Positions 30,756 to 39,095 are shown, numbered from the stretch's first letter. The stretch is DNA of 64,000 nt from Phycicoccus sp. HDW14 (GCF_011383005.1 NZ_CP049935.1:1302001-1366000); one strand, 5' to 3'. Made by a program: numbers and translations. Notes: a model not told the origin generated them from the sequence alone.

Positions 30756-32343
30756 CGGGTCACCAGCGGGAGCTGACGGGCACCGGTGGCCGTGGACAAC
30801 CGGGTGCGGGACAACGGAGCCCACGCCTGCACGGCGCAGAACGGCGCGCACTGGTGGCCGCCGGAGTCCTCGTTGACGGTGGCGACGTGGACGCAGCACT
30901 GCACGAGCCGCTCCTCGATCATCGTGTTCATGTCCATGAACGGCTTGACGGTCACCCGCAGCACTCGCTCCCGAGCAGGCGTCGCAGCCGGTCGCCGCGC
31001 CCGGGCAGGCGGGAGGACGCGAGCGTCGCCAGGGTGCCGAGGCCGAGGTCGCAGTGGGTGCAGATGTCACGCCAGATGTCGGCCATCGACGGGTGCGAGA
31101 GCGAGGACTGCTCCGAGAGCAGGTCGAGGAGAGAGGACTTCACGACGCCGCGCAGCTGCTGCGGGATGGTGTCGTCGGCGATCCGGTTGGCGAGGAGGTC
31201 GGGCTCGAGGTCGAGCCACTGCTTGAGCCGGTCGTGCCCGATGACGGACACGAGCGAGACCCAGCGGCCGGAGTCGTCACGCAGCAGGTAGCCGACCGAG
31301 CAGCAGTGCGGGTGCGAGCAGGGCAGCGCCGTGAGGTCGCGCCAGGTGACGCGGCCGTCGGTCTGCTCCTCGAGCCGGGCGAGGACGCCGGTGTGGGTCA
31401 GCCGGTCGGTGGCGTCGATCCCCGTGCTGCGACCGGACCCGAACACGGGCTGGATGCTCACGCCCCCCACGTACGGGGTGGCCATCGCCCGGTCGAGCAC
31501 GGCGCCGATCTCGTGGTCGTTGACGCCCAGGGCCGCGGTCATCGTCAGGGTCGTGAACACCTCGGCGTCCGAGAGCCGCTGCAGCGCAAGGTCCTTGAAG
31601 CGTCTGAGGTCCGCGCCGCGGTGGTGGGCGGAGGCCTCGGCGGACTCTCCGTCGAACTGGAGGTAGACCTCGACCCGTTCGCGGTGCCTGCGCAGGAGGG
31701 CGAGCAGCTCGTCGTCGCTCGCGACGAGCAGGCCGTTGGTGTTGAGGAGCACCCGGACGACCGGCCGCCTGGCCACCTCGTCGAGCAGCCCCGCGAGGTG
31801 CGGGTAGAGGGTGGGCTCGCCGCCGCTGAGCATGAGCACGTCGAGCCGACCGTTCTCGCGCTCGAGCCGGGCGTCGACGGAGGCGAGCACGTCCGACAGC
31901 GGCGCGACCGAGGCCAGCGCCGGGGCGGAGGCCGCGAAGCAGGTCGGGCACTTGAGGTTGCAGTGGTCCAGGAGGTCCTCGAGGAGGATGCACGTGTGCT
32001 GCGTCTGCATCTCGGGCAGCCCGTCGGCGTAGGCGGCGGGGACCGGAGCGAAGTTGCCGACGACGTCGGGCGCGTGCACCTTGGTCGGGGCGGTCCACTC
32101 CTCGAGGTAGGACAGGATCTGCGGCGACTCGTCGTACATCGTCCGCACCAGACCGTGCCGCGTGCACCCGCGCTCCAGCCAGATCCGGCCCTCGCGCTCG
32201 ACGAGCCAGCCGGAGAGCCGCACGACCTCCTCGAGCGGGCGGTCCGGGGCCTCCTCGTGGCAGAGCGGGCAGAAGGCGGTGACGTAGCGGTGGATGCGGT
32301 CGCCGCGCAGCGGCATCCCCGCGCCCCGGGTGCCGGAGCTCAT
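30752..32343 (-). CDS. Tes/MJ0619-like radical SAM protein (one-base frameshift near the C-terminus)
   Basis: Radical SAM enzyme of about 530 residues resembling archaeal tetraether synthase (Tes/GDGT-MAS, e.g. MJ0619). Order of matching elements: N-terminal Cys pair FCPLCHEEAP and GCTRHG; radical SAM cluster HCNLKCPTCF (CxxxCxxC); LSGGEPTLYPH; YLQFDGES; GVNDHEIGAVLD; SIQPVFGSGRSTG; LEEQTDGRVTW; CSHPHCCSVGYL; then, after restoring one G at 30955, VKPFMDMNTMIEERL, QCCVHV and CAPFC, cluster-binding C-terminal motifs. As read, the frame stops after SECCG and the C-terminus looks like a separate 67-residue gene. It is coupled by ATGA to the Lgt paralogue upstream. Lipid tail-coupling chemistry is inferred. 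Confidence 0.85.
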
Positions 32344-33149
32344 GCGCCGGCCCCCACGTCGACGGGAGCCGGGGACGGGTCCCGCAGCACCCCGGCGTAG
32401 GTGCCGCGGCGGGCGCGCACCGCGATGCGCAGCAGGACGAGCGGCACGGTGACCGCGAGGAAGAGCTGCGGCCGGGTCAGCCCGTGCCACACCACCTCGT
32501 TGCCGCGGACCTCCTCGACGAGGAAGCGGAAGGTGCCGTACGCGGCGACCCACCACACGAAGAGCTCGCCCGGCGGGGTCGGGCGGTGGCGCAGCCAGGT
32601 CCAGATGACGGCGAACACGACGAGGTGGAAGGCGATCTCGTAGGCGAACGAGGGGTGCAGCGGCACCCCGGCGGGGCCGCCGAGTCGTACCGCGGCGGCG
32701 TCGTCGAGCCGGATGCCCCACGGGAGGCCGGTCGGCGTCCCCGGGAGCTCGGTGAGGAGGCAGCCGACCCGGCCCACCGCCATCCCGAGGGCCACGGCGG
32801 GGGCGAACAGGTCGCCGGTGCGCAGCCGGTACCCGCTGAGCCGCTTCCCGACGTGGACGCCGAGCCAGGCGCCGACGAGCCCCCCGAGGATGCTGCGGTT
32901 GCCGTAGGCCCACTGCTCGGCCAGGGACGCGTTCTCGCGCAGGTCGAGGTGCTGCGCCCAGGTCCCGAGGCGCATGAACAGCGCACCGCCGACGAGTGCG
33001 GCCGTGACGACGACGTACAGGCGCTCGTCGGTGTGGCCGCGCCGTCGTGCCTCGAGCACGAAGACGGCGGCGGCGACGAGGGCCCCCAGTGCGACGAAGG
33101 CGTCGTGGGTGGGGACCGGCCCCAGGAGCGGCACCATGCGGGACAGCAT
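32340..33149 (-). CDS. Prolipoprotein diacylglyceryl transferase (Lgt) paralogue
   Basis: 269 residues, about seven membrane helices, of the Lgt fold. Kept: GRSILGGLVGAWLGV-like glycine helix, AVGRVGCLLTELPG, LHPSFAYEIAFH and TFRFLVEEVRGNE. The essential Asn of the canonical GRxGN motif is Cys here, so it may not be the housekeeping Lgt. It is coupled to the Tes-like radical SAM gene (ATGA) and starts 51 bases after mshC. A role moving a glyceryl or diacylglyceryl group in the same lipid pathway is inference. Confidence 0.82.
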   Translation of the reverse strand: MLSRMVPLLGPVPTHDAFVALGALVAAAVFVLEARRRGHTDERLYVVVTAALVGGALFMRLGTWAQHLDLRENASLAEQWAYGNRSILGGLVGAWLGVHVGKRLSGYRLRTGDLFAPAVALGMAVGRVGCLLTELPGTPTGLPWGIRLDDAAAVRLGGPAGVPLHPSFAYEIAFHLVVFAVIWTWLRHRPTPPGELFVWWVAAYGTFRFLVEEVRGNEVVWHGLTRPQLFLAVTVPLVLLRIAVRARRGTYAGVLRDPSPAPVDVGAGA

Positions 33150-33200
33150 GCCAGCCGCCGGCGCGGCCCACCGTGAGGACGGGCGCGCGCCGGGTGCGGG

Positions 33201-34454
33201 TCAGAGGCGGATGCCGAGGACCGCGTCGAGGGTGCGGGCGAGCAGCCCGGGGGCGCCCGGGTCCTCGCCCTCGCCGGCCAGCGTCCGCTCGCACCAGGCG
33301 TCGACCGCCTCCAGCGCGCGCAGGGTCGAGAGGTCGTCGGCGACGGCGGCCCGCACCGCGGCGACGGTGTCGGTGGCGTCGACGCCGCCGTTGGTGGACA
33401 GCGCCTCCCGCCACCGTGCGAGACGCGACTGCGCCTGCACGAGAAGGGAGTCGGTGTACTCCCACTCGGTGCGGTAGTGCTGGGCGAGCAGGACGAGGCG
33501 GATGGCCATCGGGTCGACGCCGTCGGCGCGCAGCCGGGAGACGAGCACGAGGTTGCCCTTGGACTTGCTCATCTTCTCGCCGTCGAACGCGACCATCGCC
33601 TGGTGCACGTAGACGCGGGCGAAGGTGTCGTCGCCGGTGAGGGCGGCCGACTGCACGGCGCTCATCTCGTGGTGCGGGAAGACCAGGTCGGTGCCGCCAC
33701 CCTGGAGGTCGAAGGGGTGGCCGAGGTGCTCGCGGGAGATGGCGGTGCACTCGATGTGCCACCCGGGGCGGCCGGCACCGAGCTCGTCGTCGTCCCAACA
33801 CGGCTCTCCCGCACGGGCACCACGCCAGAGCAGCGGGTCGAACGGGTCGCGCTTGCCGGCGCGGTCGGGGTCTCCCCCGCGGTCGGCGAACACGGCGGAC
33901 ATCTGCTCACGGGTCCATCCGGAGACCTCGCCGAAGGTCGGGGCCTGCCCGAGGTCGAGGTAGACGTCGTACCCGTCGCCCTCGCCGTCGGGGAGCGGGA
34001 GCCGGTAGGCCCGGCCGCTGCCGAGCAGGGTGCGCACCTCGCGGATGATCTCGGGCATCGACTCGACGACCCCGACGAGCGCGTCCGGTGGGACGACGGC
34101 CAGGGCGGTCATGTCCTCGCGGAAGAGGTCGATCTCGGACGTGGCCAGCTCGCGCCAGTCGCGGCCGTCGCGCTCGGCCCGCTCGAGGAGCGGGTCGTCG
34201 ACGTCGGTGACGTTCTGCACGTACTCGACCCGGTGCCCGGCGTCACGCAGCGCACGGACGACGAGGTCGAAGGTGACGTAGGTGGCGGCGTGGCCGAGGT
34301 GGGTGGCGTCGTAGGGCGTGATGCCGCAGACGTAGAGGCGGGCCACCTCGCCGGCGTCGACGGGGACGACGGCGTCGCGACGGGTGTCGTGGAGCCGGAG
34401 CGGGTCACCGTGACCGGGGACGGCGGGGACGAAGGGGGTGGGCCACGACTTCAC
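33201..34454 (-). CDS. mshC: Mycothiol cysteine ligase MshC
   Basis: Joins cysteine to glucosaminyl-inositol in mycothiol synthesis; cysteinyl-tRNA-synthetase paralogue. 417 residues: zinc/HIGH region YVCGITPYDATHLGHAATYV, WHIECTAISREHLG, GGTDLVFPHHE and KMSKSKGN. Shorter than CysS and lacking the anticodon domain, as expected for MshC. GTG start at 34454 has a TAGTCT box six bases upstream. Confidence 0.97.
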   Translation of the reverse strand: MKSWPTPFVPAVPGHGDPLRLHDTRRDAVVPVDAGEVARLYVCGITPYDATHLGHAATYVTFDLVVRALRDAGHRVEYVQNVTDVDDPLLERAERDGRDWRELATSEIDLFREDMTALAVVPPDALVGVVESMPEIIREVRTLLGSGRAYRLPLPDGEGDGYDVYLDLGQAPTFGEVSGWTREQMSAVFADRGGDPDRAGKRDPFDPLLWRGARAGEPCWDDDELGAGRPGWHIECTAISREHLGHPFDLQGGGTDLVFPHHEMSAVQSAALTGDDTFARVYVHQAMVAFDGEKMSKSKGNLVLVSRLRADGVDPMAIRLVLLAQHYRTEWEYTDSLLVQAQSRLARWREALSTNGGVDATDTVAAVRAAVADDLSTLRALEAVDAWCERTLAGEGEDPGAPGLLARTLDAVLGIRL

Positions 34455-34460
34455 CGGGCA

Positions 34461-34466
34461 AGACTA
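34461..34466 (-). promoter_or_regulatory. -10 box for leaderless mshC (and perhaps the lipid cassette)
   Basis: TAGTCT on the minus strand, six bases before the mshC GTG. No -10-like box was seen between mshC and the Lgt paralogue, so this may drive mshC through 30037. Confidence 0.5.
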
Positions 34467-34476
34467 CGGTGCGCCG

Positions 34477-35277
34477 TCAGAGCGCCGGCCACGGGATGGC
34501 CGGCCAGCCGCCGCGCGGTGCAGGGTGGTGCGGCCAGCGCAGGAGCGCACCGACGCGGTGGACCAGCGCCTCGACCTCCTCGACGGTCAGCAGGGGCGCC
34601 AGCGCCTCGGCCAGCGGTCCGTCGAGGGCCTCCGAGAGCTGCCCGAGCCGGGCCAGGTCGGCCTCCGGGATGGGCTCGCCGGCCCACCCCCAGAGGACGG
34701 TGCGCAGCTTCGGCTCGACGCCGAGGCTGACCCCGTGGTCGCAGCCCCGGACGGCGTCACCGTCGCGCAGCAGGTGGCTGCCCTTGCGGTCGGAGTTGTT
34801 GAGCGCGGCATCGAGGACGGCGACGGTGCGCAGGGCCGGCTCGGCGCAGTGCGCGACGACGACCGGCTCGCCGAGGGTCGACTCCCCCTCGAGCACGACG
34901 TGCCACCCCTCGGGGACCTCGCCCGGACCCACGACGACGACGAGGGGCTCCTGCTCCCCCGTCGTCGGGCCGACCCACAGCTGCACCGAGCCCGGGCCGA
35001 GGGGGCCGTTGCGCAGCACGGTGGGCGGCACGACGCCGAAGCCACCCGCCTCGCTGACAAGCCAGGCGGCCCGCTCGCGCGCGACGAGCGTGCCGTCCGG
35101 GTAGTCCCAGAGCCGCCGCTCGGTGGCCTCCGGCTTGTGGATGACGAGCACCTCGTCGGCGGGGTCACCGACGAGGCAGAGCAGCGCGCCGTTGGAGGAC
35201 CCCGAGATGCGACCGACGGGCGTCAGGTCCCCCCGGGTCAGCAGCTCCTCGAGCTCAGCGCCGGTATCCGTTGGCAC
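34477..35277 (-). CDS. SCO1664/TIGR03843 family protein, PI3/PI4-kinase-like
   Basis: 266 residues; an actinobacterial family with distant likeness to phosphatidylinositol 3/4-kinases. Seen: SNGALLCLVGDPADEVLVIHKPEATERRLWDYPDGTLV (Lys of a kinase-like fold), VLDAALNNSDRKGSHLL (NNxDRK, catalytic-loop-like) and GCDHGVSLGVEPKLRTVLWG. Belongs to a conserved set with DUF3090 and a histidine phosphatase near mshC. Overlaps the DUF3090 stop by 23 bases. Substrate unknown. Confidence 0.9.
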   Translation of the reverse strand: MPTDTGAELEELLTRGDLTPVGRISGSSNGALLCLVGDPADEVLVIHKPEATERRLWDYPDGTLVARERAAWLVSEAGGFGVVPPTVLRNGPLGPGSVQLWVGPTTGEQEPLVVVVGPGEVPEGWHVVLEGESTLGEPVVVAHCAEPALRTVAVLDAALNNSDRKGSHLLRDGDAVRGCDHGVSLGVEPKLRTVLWGWAGEPIPEADLARLGQLSEALDGPLAEALAPLLTVEEVEALVHRVGALLRWPHHPAPRGGWPAIPWPAL

Positions 35278-35764
35278 GCGGGCAGATGTGGCCGGAGGGG
35301 TCGAGCGGCTGGCCGCAGAACGGGCAGGCCGGGCGGCCCGCGGAGATGACCTTGCCGCAGCGCCGGGCGAACCCGCGGGCCGCGACCGGGTCGAGGACGA
35401 CGCGCAGGGTGCTGAGGGTGGCCTCGTCGGCCTCCTCGGGGTCCTGGTCGTGGCACTCGATGGCGAGCACGAGGCGCTCGGGGTCCCACGCGAGGCTGAG
35501 GGTGTCGACCCGGAACTCGTCCTCGATGGGGGTGGTCAGCGGCTCGGTGTCGCCCTCCCCGAGCGGCTCGGTGGCGGTGCCCTCGGCGTGGGCGTCGAGG
35601 AGGTCGTTGATGCGGTCGGCGAGCACGCTGACCTGCACCTTCTCGAGCGAGACCGACACGACGCGGCCCCCGCCGCTGGCCTGGAGGAAGAACGTGCGGC
35701 CGCCCGGTGGGCCCACGGTGCCGGCGACGAAGCGCTCGGGCGGGTCGAAGACGGTGGCTGGCAT
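35255..35764 (-). CDS. DUF3090 (TIGR03847) family protein with C-terminal zinc ribbon
   Basis: 169 residues. N-terminal domain begins PATVFDPPERFVAGTVGPPGGRTFFLQA; C-terminus RRCGKVISAGRPACPFCGQPLDPSGHICPR holds Cys pairs of a zinc ribbon. Role unknown; always found with the SCO1664-type gene and phosphatase in actinobacteria. Start at 35764 has TAGGGT seven bases upstream. Confidence 0.9.
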   Translation of the reverse strand: MPATVFDPPERFVAGTVGPPGGRTFFLQASGGGRVVSVSLEKVQVSVLADRINDLLDAHAEGTATEPLGEGDTEPLTTPIEDEFRVDTLSLAWDPERLVLAIECHDQDPEEADEATLSTLRVVLDPVAARGFARRCGKVISAGRPACPFCGQPLDPSGHICPRANGYRR

Positions 35765-35771
35765 GCCTCCC

Positions 35772-35777
35772 ACCCTA
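35772..35777 (-). promoter_or_regulatory. -10 box for leaderless DUF3090-SCO1664 pair
   Basis: TAGGGT on the minus strand, seven bases before the ATG at 35764. It overlaps the cbiO stop codon. Confidence 0.5.
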
Positions 35778-36506
35778 GATCGAGAACCCCACGGGCAGCT
35801 CCAGCCGGTGACGGGCCATCAGCGCACTGTCCGAGAGCAGCTCGCGGGTGGGGCCGTCGGCGACCACCGAGCCCTCGGAGAGCACGACGGCGCGGGGGCA
35901 GAGCTCGACGGCGTAGGGCAGGTCGTGCGTGACCATGAGGATCGTCACGTCGAGGGAGCGGAGGATGTCGGCGAGCTCGCGCCGGGAGGCCGGGTCGAGG
36001 TTCGACGACGGCTCGTCGAGGACGAGGATCTCCGGGCGCATGGCGAGCACGGTGGCGATGGCCACCCGCCGGCGCTGCCCGAAGGAGAGGTGGTGCGGCG
36101 CGCGGTCGGCGAGGTCGGCCACCCCGACCGCGTCGAGCGCCTCGACCACCCGCGCGTCGAGCTCGGCGCCCCGCAGCCCGAGGTTCGCCGGCCCGAAGGC
36201 CACGTCGTCCCGCACGCTCGGCATGAAGAGCTGGTCGTCGGGGTCCTGGAAGACGATGCCGACCCGCCGGCGCACCTCGAGGAGGTTCTCATCGGTGACG
36301 GGGAGCCCGGACACGGTGACCGACCCGGCACCGGGGGTCAGGACACCGTTGAGGTGCAGGACGAGGGTCGTCTTGCCGGCGCCGTTGGGCCCGAGCAGCG
36401 CCACCCGCTCGCCCGGGTGCACGTGGAGGTCGACCCCGAAGAGGGCCTGGTGGCCGCCGGGGTAGGCGTAGGCGACGCCGCGCAGGTCGAGGACGGGAGT
36501 GGTCAC
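35775..36506 (-). CDS. cbiO: Cobalt ECF transporter ATPase CbiO
   Basis: ABC ATPase energising cobalt (or nickel) uptake, 243 residues. Walker A LLGPNGAGKTTLVLHLNG, Q-loop FQDPDDQLF, signature LSFGQRRRVAIA, Walker B ILVLDEPSSNLD and H-loop MVTHDL. GTG 36506 overlaps the cbiQ stop (GTGA). Ends eight bases before DUF3090. Confidence 0.93.
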   Translation of the reverse strand: MTTPVLDLRGVAYAYPGGHQALFGVDLHVHPGERVALLGPNGAGKTTLVLHLNGVLTPGAGSVTVSGLPVTDENLLEVRRRVGIVFQDPDDQLFMPSVRDDVAFGPANLGLRGAELDARVVEALDAVGVADLADRAPHHLSFGQRRRVAIATVLAMRPEILVLDEPSSNLDPASRRELADILRSLDVTILMVTHDLPYAVELCPRAVVLSEGSVVADGPTRELLSDSALMARHRLELPVGFSI

Positions 36507-37267
36507 CCCGCCATCCTGACGCCCACGGACACGACGACCGCCACCAGGGCCGGTGCGAGCGCGGTGGCCCACTGCCCGGGCGTCGCCGACAGCGGCGAGG
36601 TCATCGGCATCGCACCGGTCCAACCGCGGCTGACCATCGCCAGGTGGACCCGCTCCCCCCGCTCGTAGCTGCGGATGAACAGCGCCCCGGTGCCGGCGGC
36701 GAGCACGGGCCAGGCCCGCACCGACCGGGCGCTGAAGCCGCGGGAGGCGCGAGCCACCTTCATCCGGCGCAGCTGGTCGGCGACGACGTCGAGGTAGCGG
36801 ACCATGAACGATGCGATGAGGACCAGCGGGTCGGGCACCCGGAGGTGCTGGAGCGCGCGGACGAGGTCGCGGGGCCGGGTCGTCACCGCGAAGGCGACGG
36901 CCGTGACGACGCCCGTCGTGCCCTTGAGCAGGAGGGCGACGGCGGCCGTGAGGCCGGTCTGCGACACCGTGACCGGGCCGAGGGCCGTCGTCGGACCGAC
37001 GGCGACGAAGGGCAGGACGAGGGCGAACACGGCGAACGGCGTCTCGACGGCGAGCCGGGGCAGCAGGTGCCGTGCCGCGACCCGGGTCGAGAGGAGGACG
37101 GCGACACCGAGGGCCAGGAGGGCCCCGAGCGCCACGTGTGCCTCGGACGGGACGGACACGACGGCGAGCACGAAGGCCATGAGGCCGACGAGCTTGGTGT
37201 GCGCGGGCAGGCGGTGGAGGACGGTGTCGCCCTCCACGTGCAGGTGGGCGCCGGGGGCCGAGCCCAC
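36503..37267 (-). CDS. cbiQ: Cobalt ECF transporter transmembrane subunit CbiQ
   Basis: 254 residues, several helices, with the coupling-helix motif RYLDVVADQLRRMKVARASRGF typical of CbiQ/EcfT. Starts GTG at 37267, one base after the PDGLE gene stop. Works with CbiM, the PDGLE protein and CbiO. Confidence 0.93.
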   Translation of the reverse strand: MGSAPGAHLHVEGDTVLHRLPAHTKLVGLMAFVLAVVSVPSEAHVALGALLALGVAVLLSTRVAARHLLPRLAVETPFAVFALVLPFVAVGPTTALGPVTVSQTGLTAAVALLLKGTTGVVTAVAFAVTTRPRDLVRALQHLRVPDPLVLIASFMVRYLDVVADQLRRMKVARASRGFSARSVRAWPVLAAGTGALFIRSYERGERVHLAMVSRGWTGAMPMTSPLSATPGQWATALAPALVAVVVSVGVRMAG

Positions 37268-37268
37268 C

Positions 37269-37604
37269 TCAGGGACGCGCGGCGGACCCGCGGCGCCGGC
37301 CGATGATCCGCACCAGCCCGAACATCAGCAGGCCGACGACGACGGCACCGACGACGCCGGCCAGGCCTCCCGCGAGTCGACCGTCGGAGACGCCGCGCAC
37401 CGAGTAGTCCGCGAGGGGCGAGCCGGCGGTGGCCGAGTCGCGTGCGACGCTCTCGAAGCCGAGCGAGCTCGCGACGTACTCGAGGCCGTCGGGGTGGCTC
37501 GAGGCGTAGAACGAGACGATCCCGGCGATGACGAGGCAGACGGCCAGCCCGACGCCGACGAGCCGGCGGGTCGAGATGCGAGGACGGTCGGTGGTGCCGC
37601 TCAT
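37269..37604 (-). CDS. PDGLE-domain (CbiN-like) cobalt transporter subunit
   Basis: 111 residues with an N-terminal helix (LVGVGLAVCLVIAGIVSFYAS), the extracytoplasmic HPDGLEYVASSLGFE motif that names the family, and a C-terminal helix (GVVGAVVVGLLMFGLVRII). Replaces CbiN as auxiliary subunit. ATG overlaps the cbiM stop. Confidence 0.92.
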   Translation of the reverse strand: MSGTTDRPRISTRRLVGVGLAVCLVIAGIVSFYASSHPDGLEYVASSLGFESVARDSATAGSPLADYSVRGVSDGRLAGGLAGVVGAVVVGLLMFGLVRIIGRRRGSAARP

Positions 37605-38290
37605 GCGACGACCTCCGGGATGCGCAGCTCGAGCGCGGGCAGGCGACCGCGCGCGACGTGGACGAGGTCGGGGCGGGCGGCCACGATGCTCGTCACCGCG
37701 AGGAACGTGATGACGGCCTCACCCACCCCGATGAGCAGGTGCCAGCCGACCATGGTCCCCGCGAGCGCACCGAGCGGAATGGGTGCGGCACCCCCCAGGG
37801 CGTAGAGGCCGGTGAAGCTCAGGGCGGCGACCGGCACGCTGACGAGCGCCCCGGCCGCGGCGGCGACCGGGATGCTCGAGAGCTTGCGGGGAAGGAGCGC
37901 CAGGGCCCCTCGGGCGACGCCGTAGCCGACCCAGACCCCGACGACCCCCATGAGCAGGACGTTGGTGCCGAGCGCGGTGACCCCGCCGTCGGCGAAGAGG
38001 AAGGCCTGGACCGCGAGCACGACCGTGAGGCAGAGCGTCGCGGTGGCCGGGCCGACGAGGACGGCCGCGAGGGCAGCCCCGAGCAGGTGTCCCGAGGTGC
38101 CGGCGCCGACCGGGAAGTTGACCATCTGCGCCGCGAAGACGAAGACCGCGACGAGCCCGGCCAGGGGTGCGGTGCGCTCGTCGAGCTCGTGGCGAGCGGC
38201 GCGCACGAGGGAGGCGCCGACGACGCCGGCGGCGACGACGCCCGTGGCGACCGAGGTCGGGGCGTCGAGGAATCCGTCGGGGACGTGCAC
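37601..38290 (-). CDS. cbiM: Cobalt ECF transporter substrate-binding subunit CbiM
   Basis: 229 residues. I start at GTG 38290 because it gives (M)HVPDGFLDAPTS, the exact N-terminus of CbiM/NikM, where His2 and the free amino group bind the metal. A longer GTG at 38317 would bury this end and overlap the operator. Multiple helices; FPVGAGTSGHLLGAALAAVLVGP carries the conserved inner His motif. Confidence 0.93.
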   Translation of the reverse strand: MHVPDGFLDAPTSVATGVVAAGVVGASLVRAARHELDERTAPLAGLVAVFVFAAQMVNFPVGAGTSGHLLGAALAAVLVGPATATLCLTVVLAVQAFLFADGGVTALGTNVLLMGVVGVWVGYGVARGALALLPRKLSSIPVAAAAGALVSVPVAALSFTGLYALGGAAPIPLGALAGTMVGWHLLIGVGEAVITFLAVTSIVAARPDLVHVARGRLPALELRIPEVVA

Positions 38291-38317
38291 GCGGGCCTCC
38301 GGTGGCTGAGGGGTCAC

Positions 38318-38338
38318 TGTTGCGAACAGTTCGCAACA
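38318..38338 (-). promoter_or_regulatory. Palindromic operator for the cobalt transporter operon
   Basis: Perfect 9-base arms TGTTGCGAA and TTCGCAACA around CAG, 28 bases upstream of the cbiM GTG. A minus-strand -10 box TAGGGT (38348-38353) lies just upstream, so the palindrome covers about +3 to +23 of the transcript, a repressor position. The TTGC...GCAA core recalls Fur-family (Nur-like) sites, but the regulator is not in the window. Confidence 0.72.
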
Positions 38339-38347
38339 CCTGCCTGC

Positions 38348-38353
38348 ACCCTA
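38348..38353 (-). promoter_or_regulatory. -10 box of the cbiM operon
   Basis: TAGGGT on the minus strand, about 10 bases upstream of the palindromic operator, giving an estimated leader of about 50 bases. Confidence 0.45.
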
Positions 38354-38404
38354 GGCGCACCGGGCGACCCGATCAACACCGGGGTCGCGATCCCCTCCGA
38401 CCGG

Positions 38405-39095
38405 TCAGCCCGCTCCCCCACCCACCGTCGAGTCCCCGGCGTCGTGGGCCTTCGGGACGGCGACGAGCGGGGCGAGGTCGCCGGCGTGGGTGTTGCTGGC
38501 GAGCAGGACCATCCGGGTGGGGGTCACGTGCACGGCGGTGACCGACCCCGGGTCGACCCGGACCCGCTGCAGTCCCGCGACGCCGGCCCCGACGGCCTCG
38601 GCCACGACCGCCTTGATGGGGTCGCCGTGGCTCACCGCGACCCAGACCGCCGCCCGGCCGTGCTCGGCCTCGACCTCGGCGTCGAGCGCGCGGACCCCGG
38701 CGACGACGCGCTCGGCCATCTGCCCGAGGGACTCGGCGCGGTGCTCGTCGGACTCGGGGAAGGTCGCCGACGCGGGGTCGTCCTGGATGACGCGCCACAG
38801 CGGGTCGTTGGCGGCCTCGGCGAGCGGGCGCCCGGTCCACCCGCCGTAGTGGCACTCCCCAGCCGGTCGTCGGTGCCGGCCTCCAGCGCGGGCAGGGCGA
38901 TGGCCACCGTCTCGAGGCACCGCTGGAGCGGGCTGCTGACCGCCCGGACGACACCGAGGGGGCGAGCCGCTCGGCCGTGCGCTCGGCCTGGCCGCGGCCG
39001 GTTTCGGTGAGGCCGACCCCCTCGCTCCACCCGGCGAGCACCCCCGCGGCGTTCGCGGTCGAGTGCCCGTGCCGCAGGAGCAGGACGATGGCCAC
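38405..39095 (-). CDS. Histidine phosphatase, MSMEG_4193/TIGR03848 family (two one-base losses)
   Basis: About 230 residues after repair. Catalytic LLLRHGHSTANAAG near the N-terminus and SHGDPIKAVVAEAVG near the C-terminus are phosphoglycerate-mutase-like His motifs. Two single bases are missing: near 38960 (GCCCCC run, continuing LGVVRAVSSPLQRCLETV) and near 38858 (GGGG run, continuing GECHYGGWTGRPLAEAA). Normally adjacent to DUF3090 and SCO1664 genes; here the cobalt transporter stands between. GTG 39095 is eight bases from TAGCAT. Confidence 0.88.

Noticed and set aside
30752..30964. A separate Cys-rich small protein after the radical SAM gene
   Set aside because: Its motifs are the expected C-terminal cluster domain of the radical SAM enzyme; the split is one missing G.
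38291..38404. Cobalamin riboswitch upstream of cbiM
   Set aside because: The gap is about 115 bases and has no B12-box-like sequence; a protein-type palindrome is present instead.
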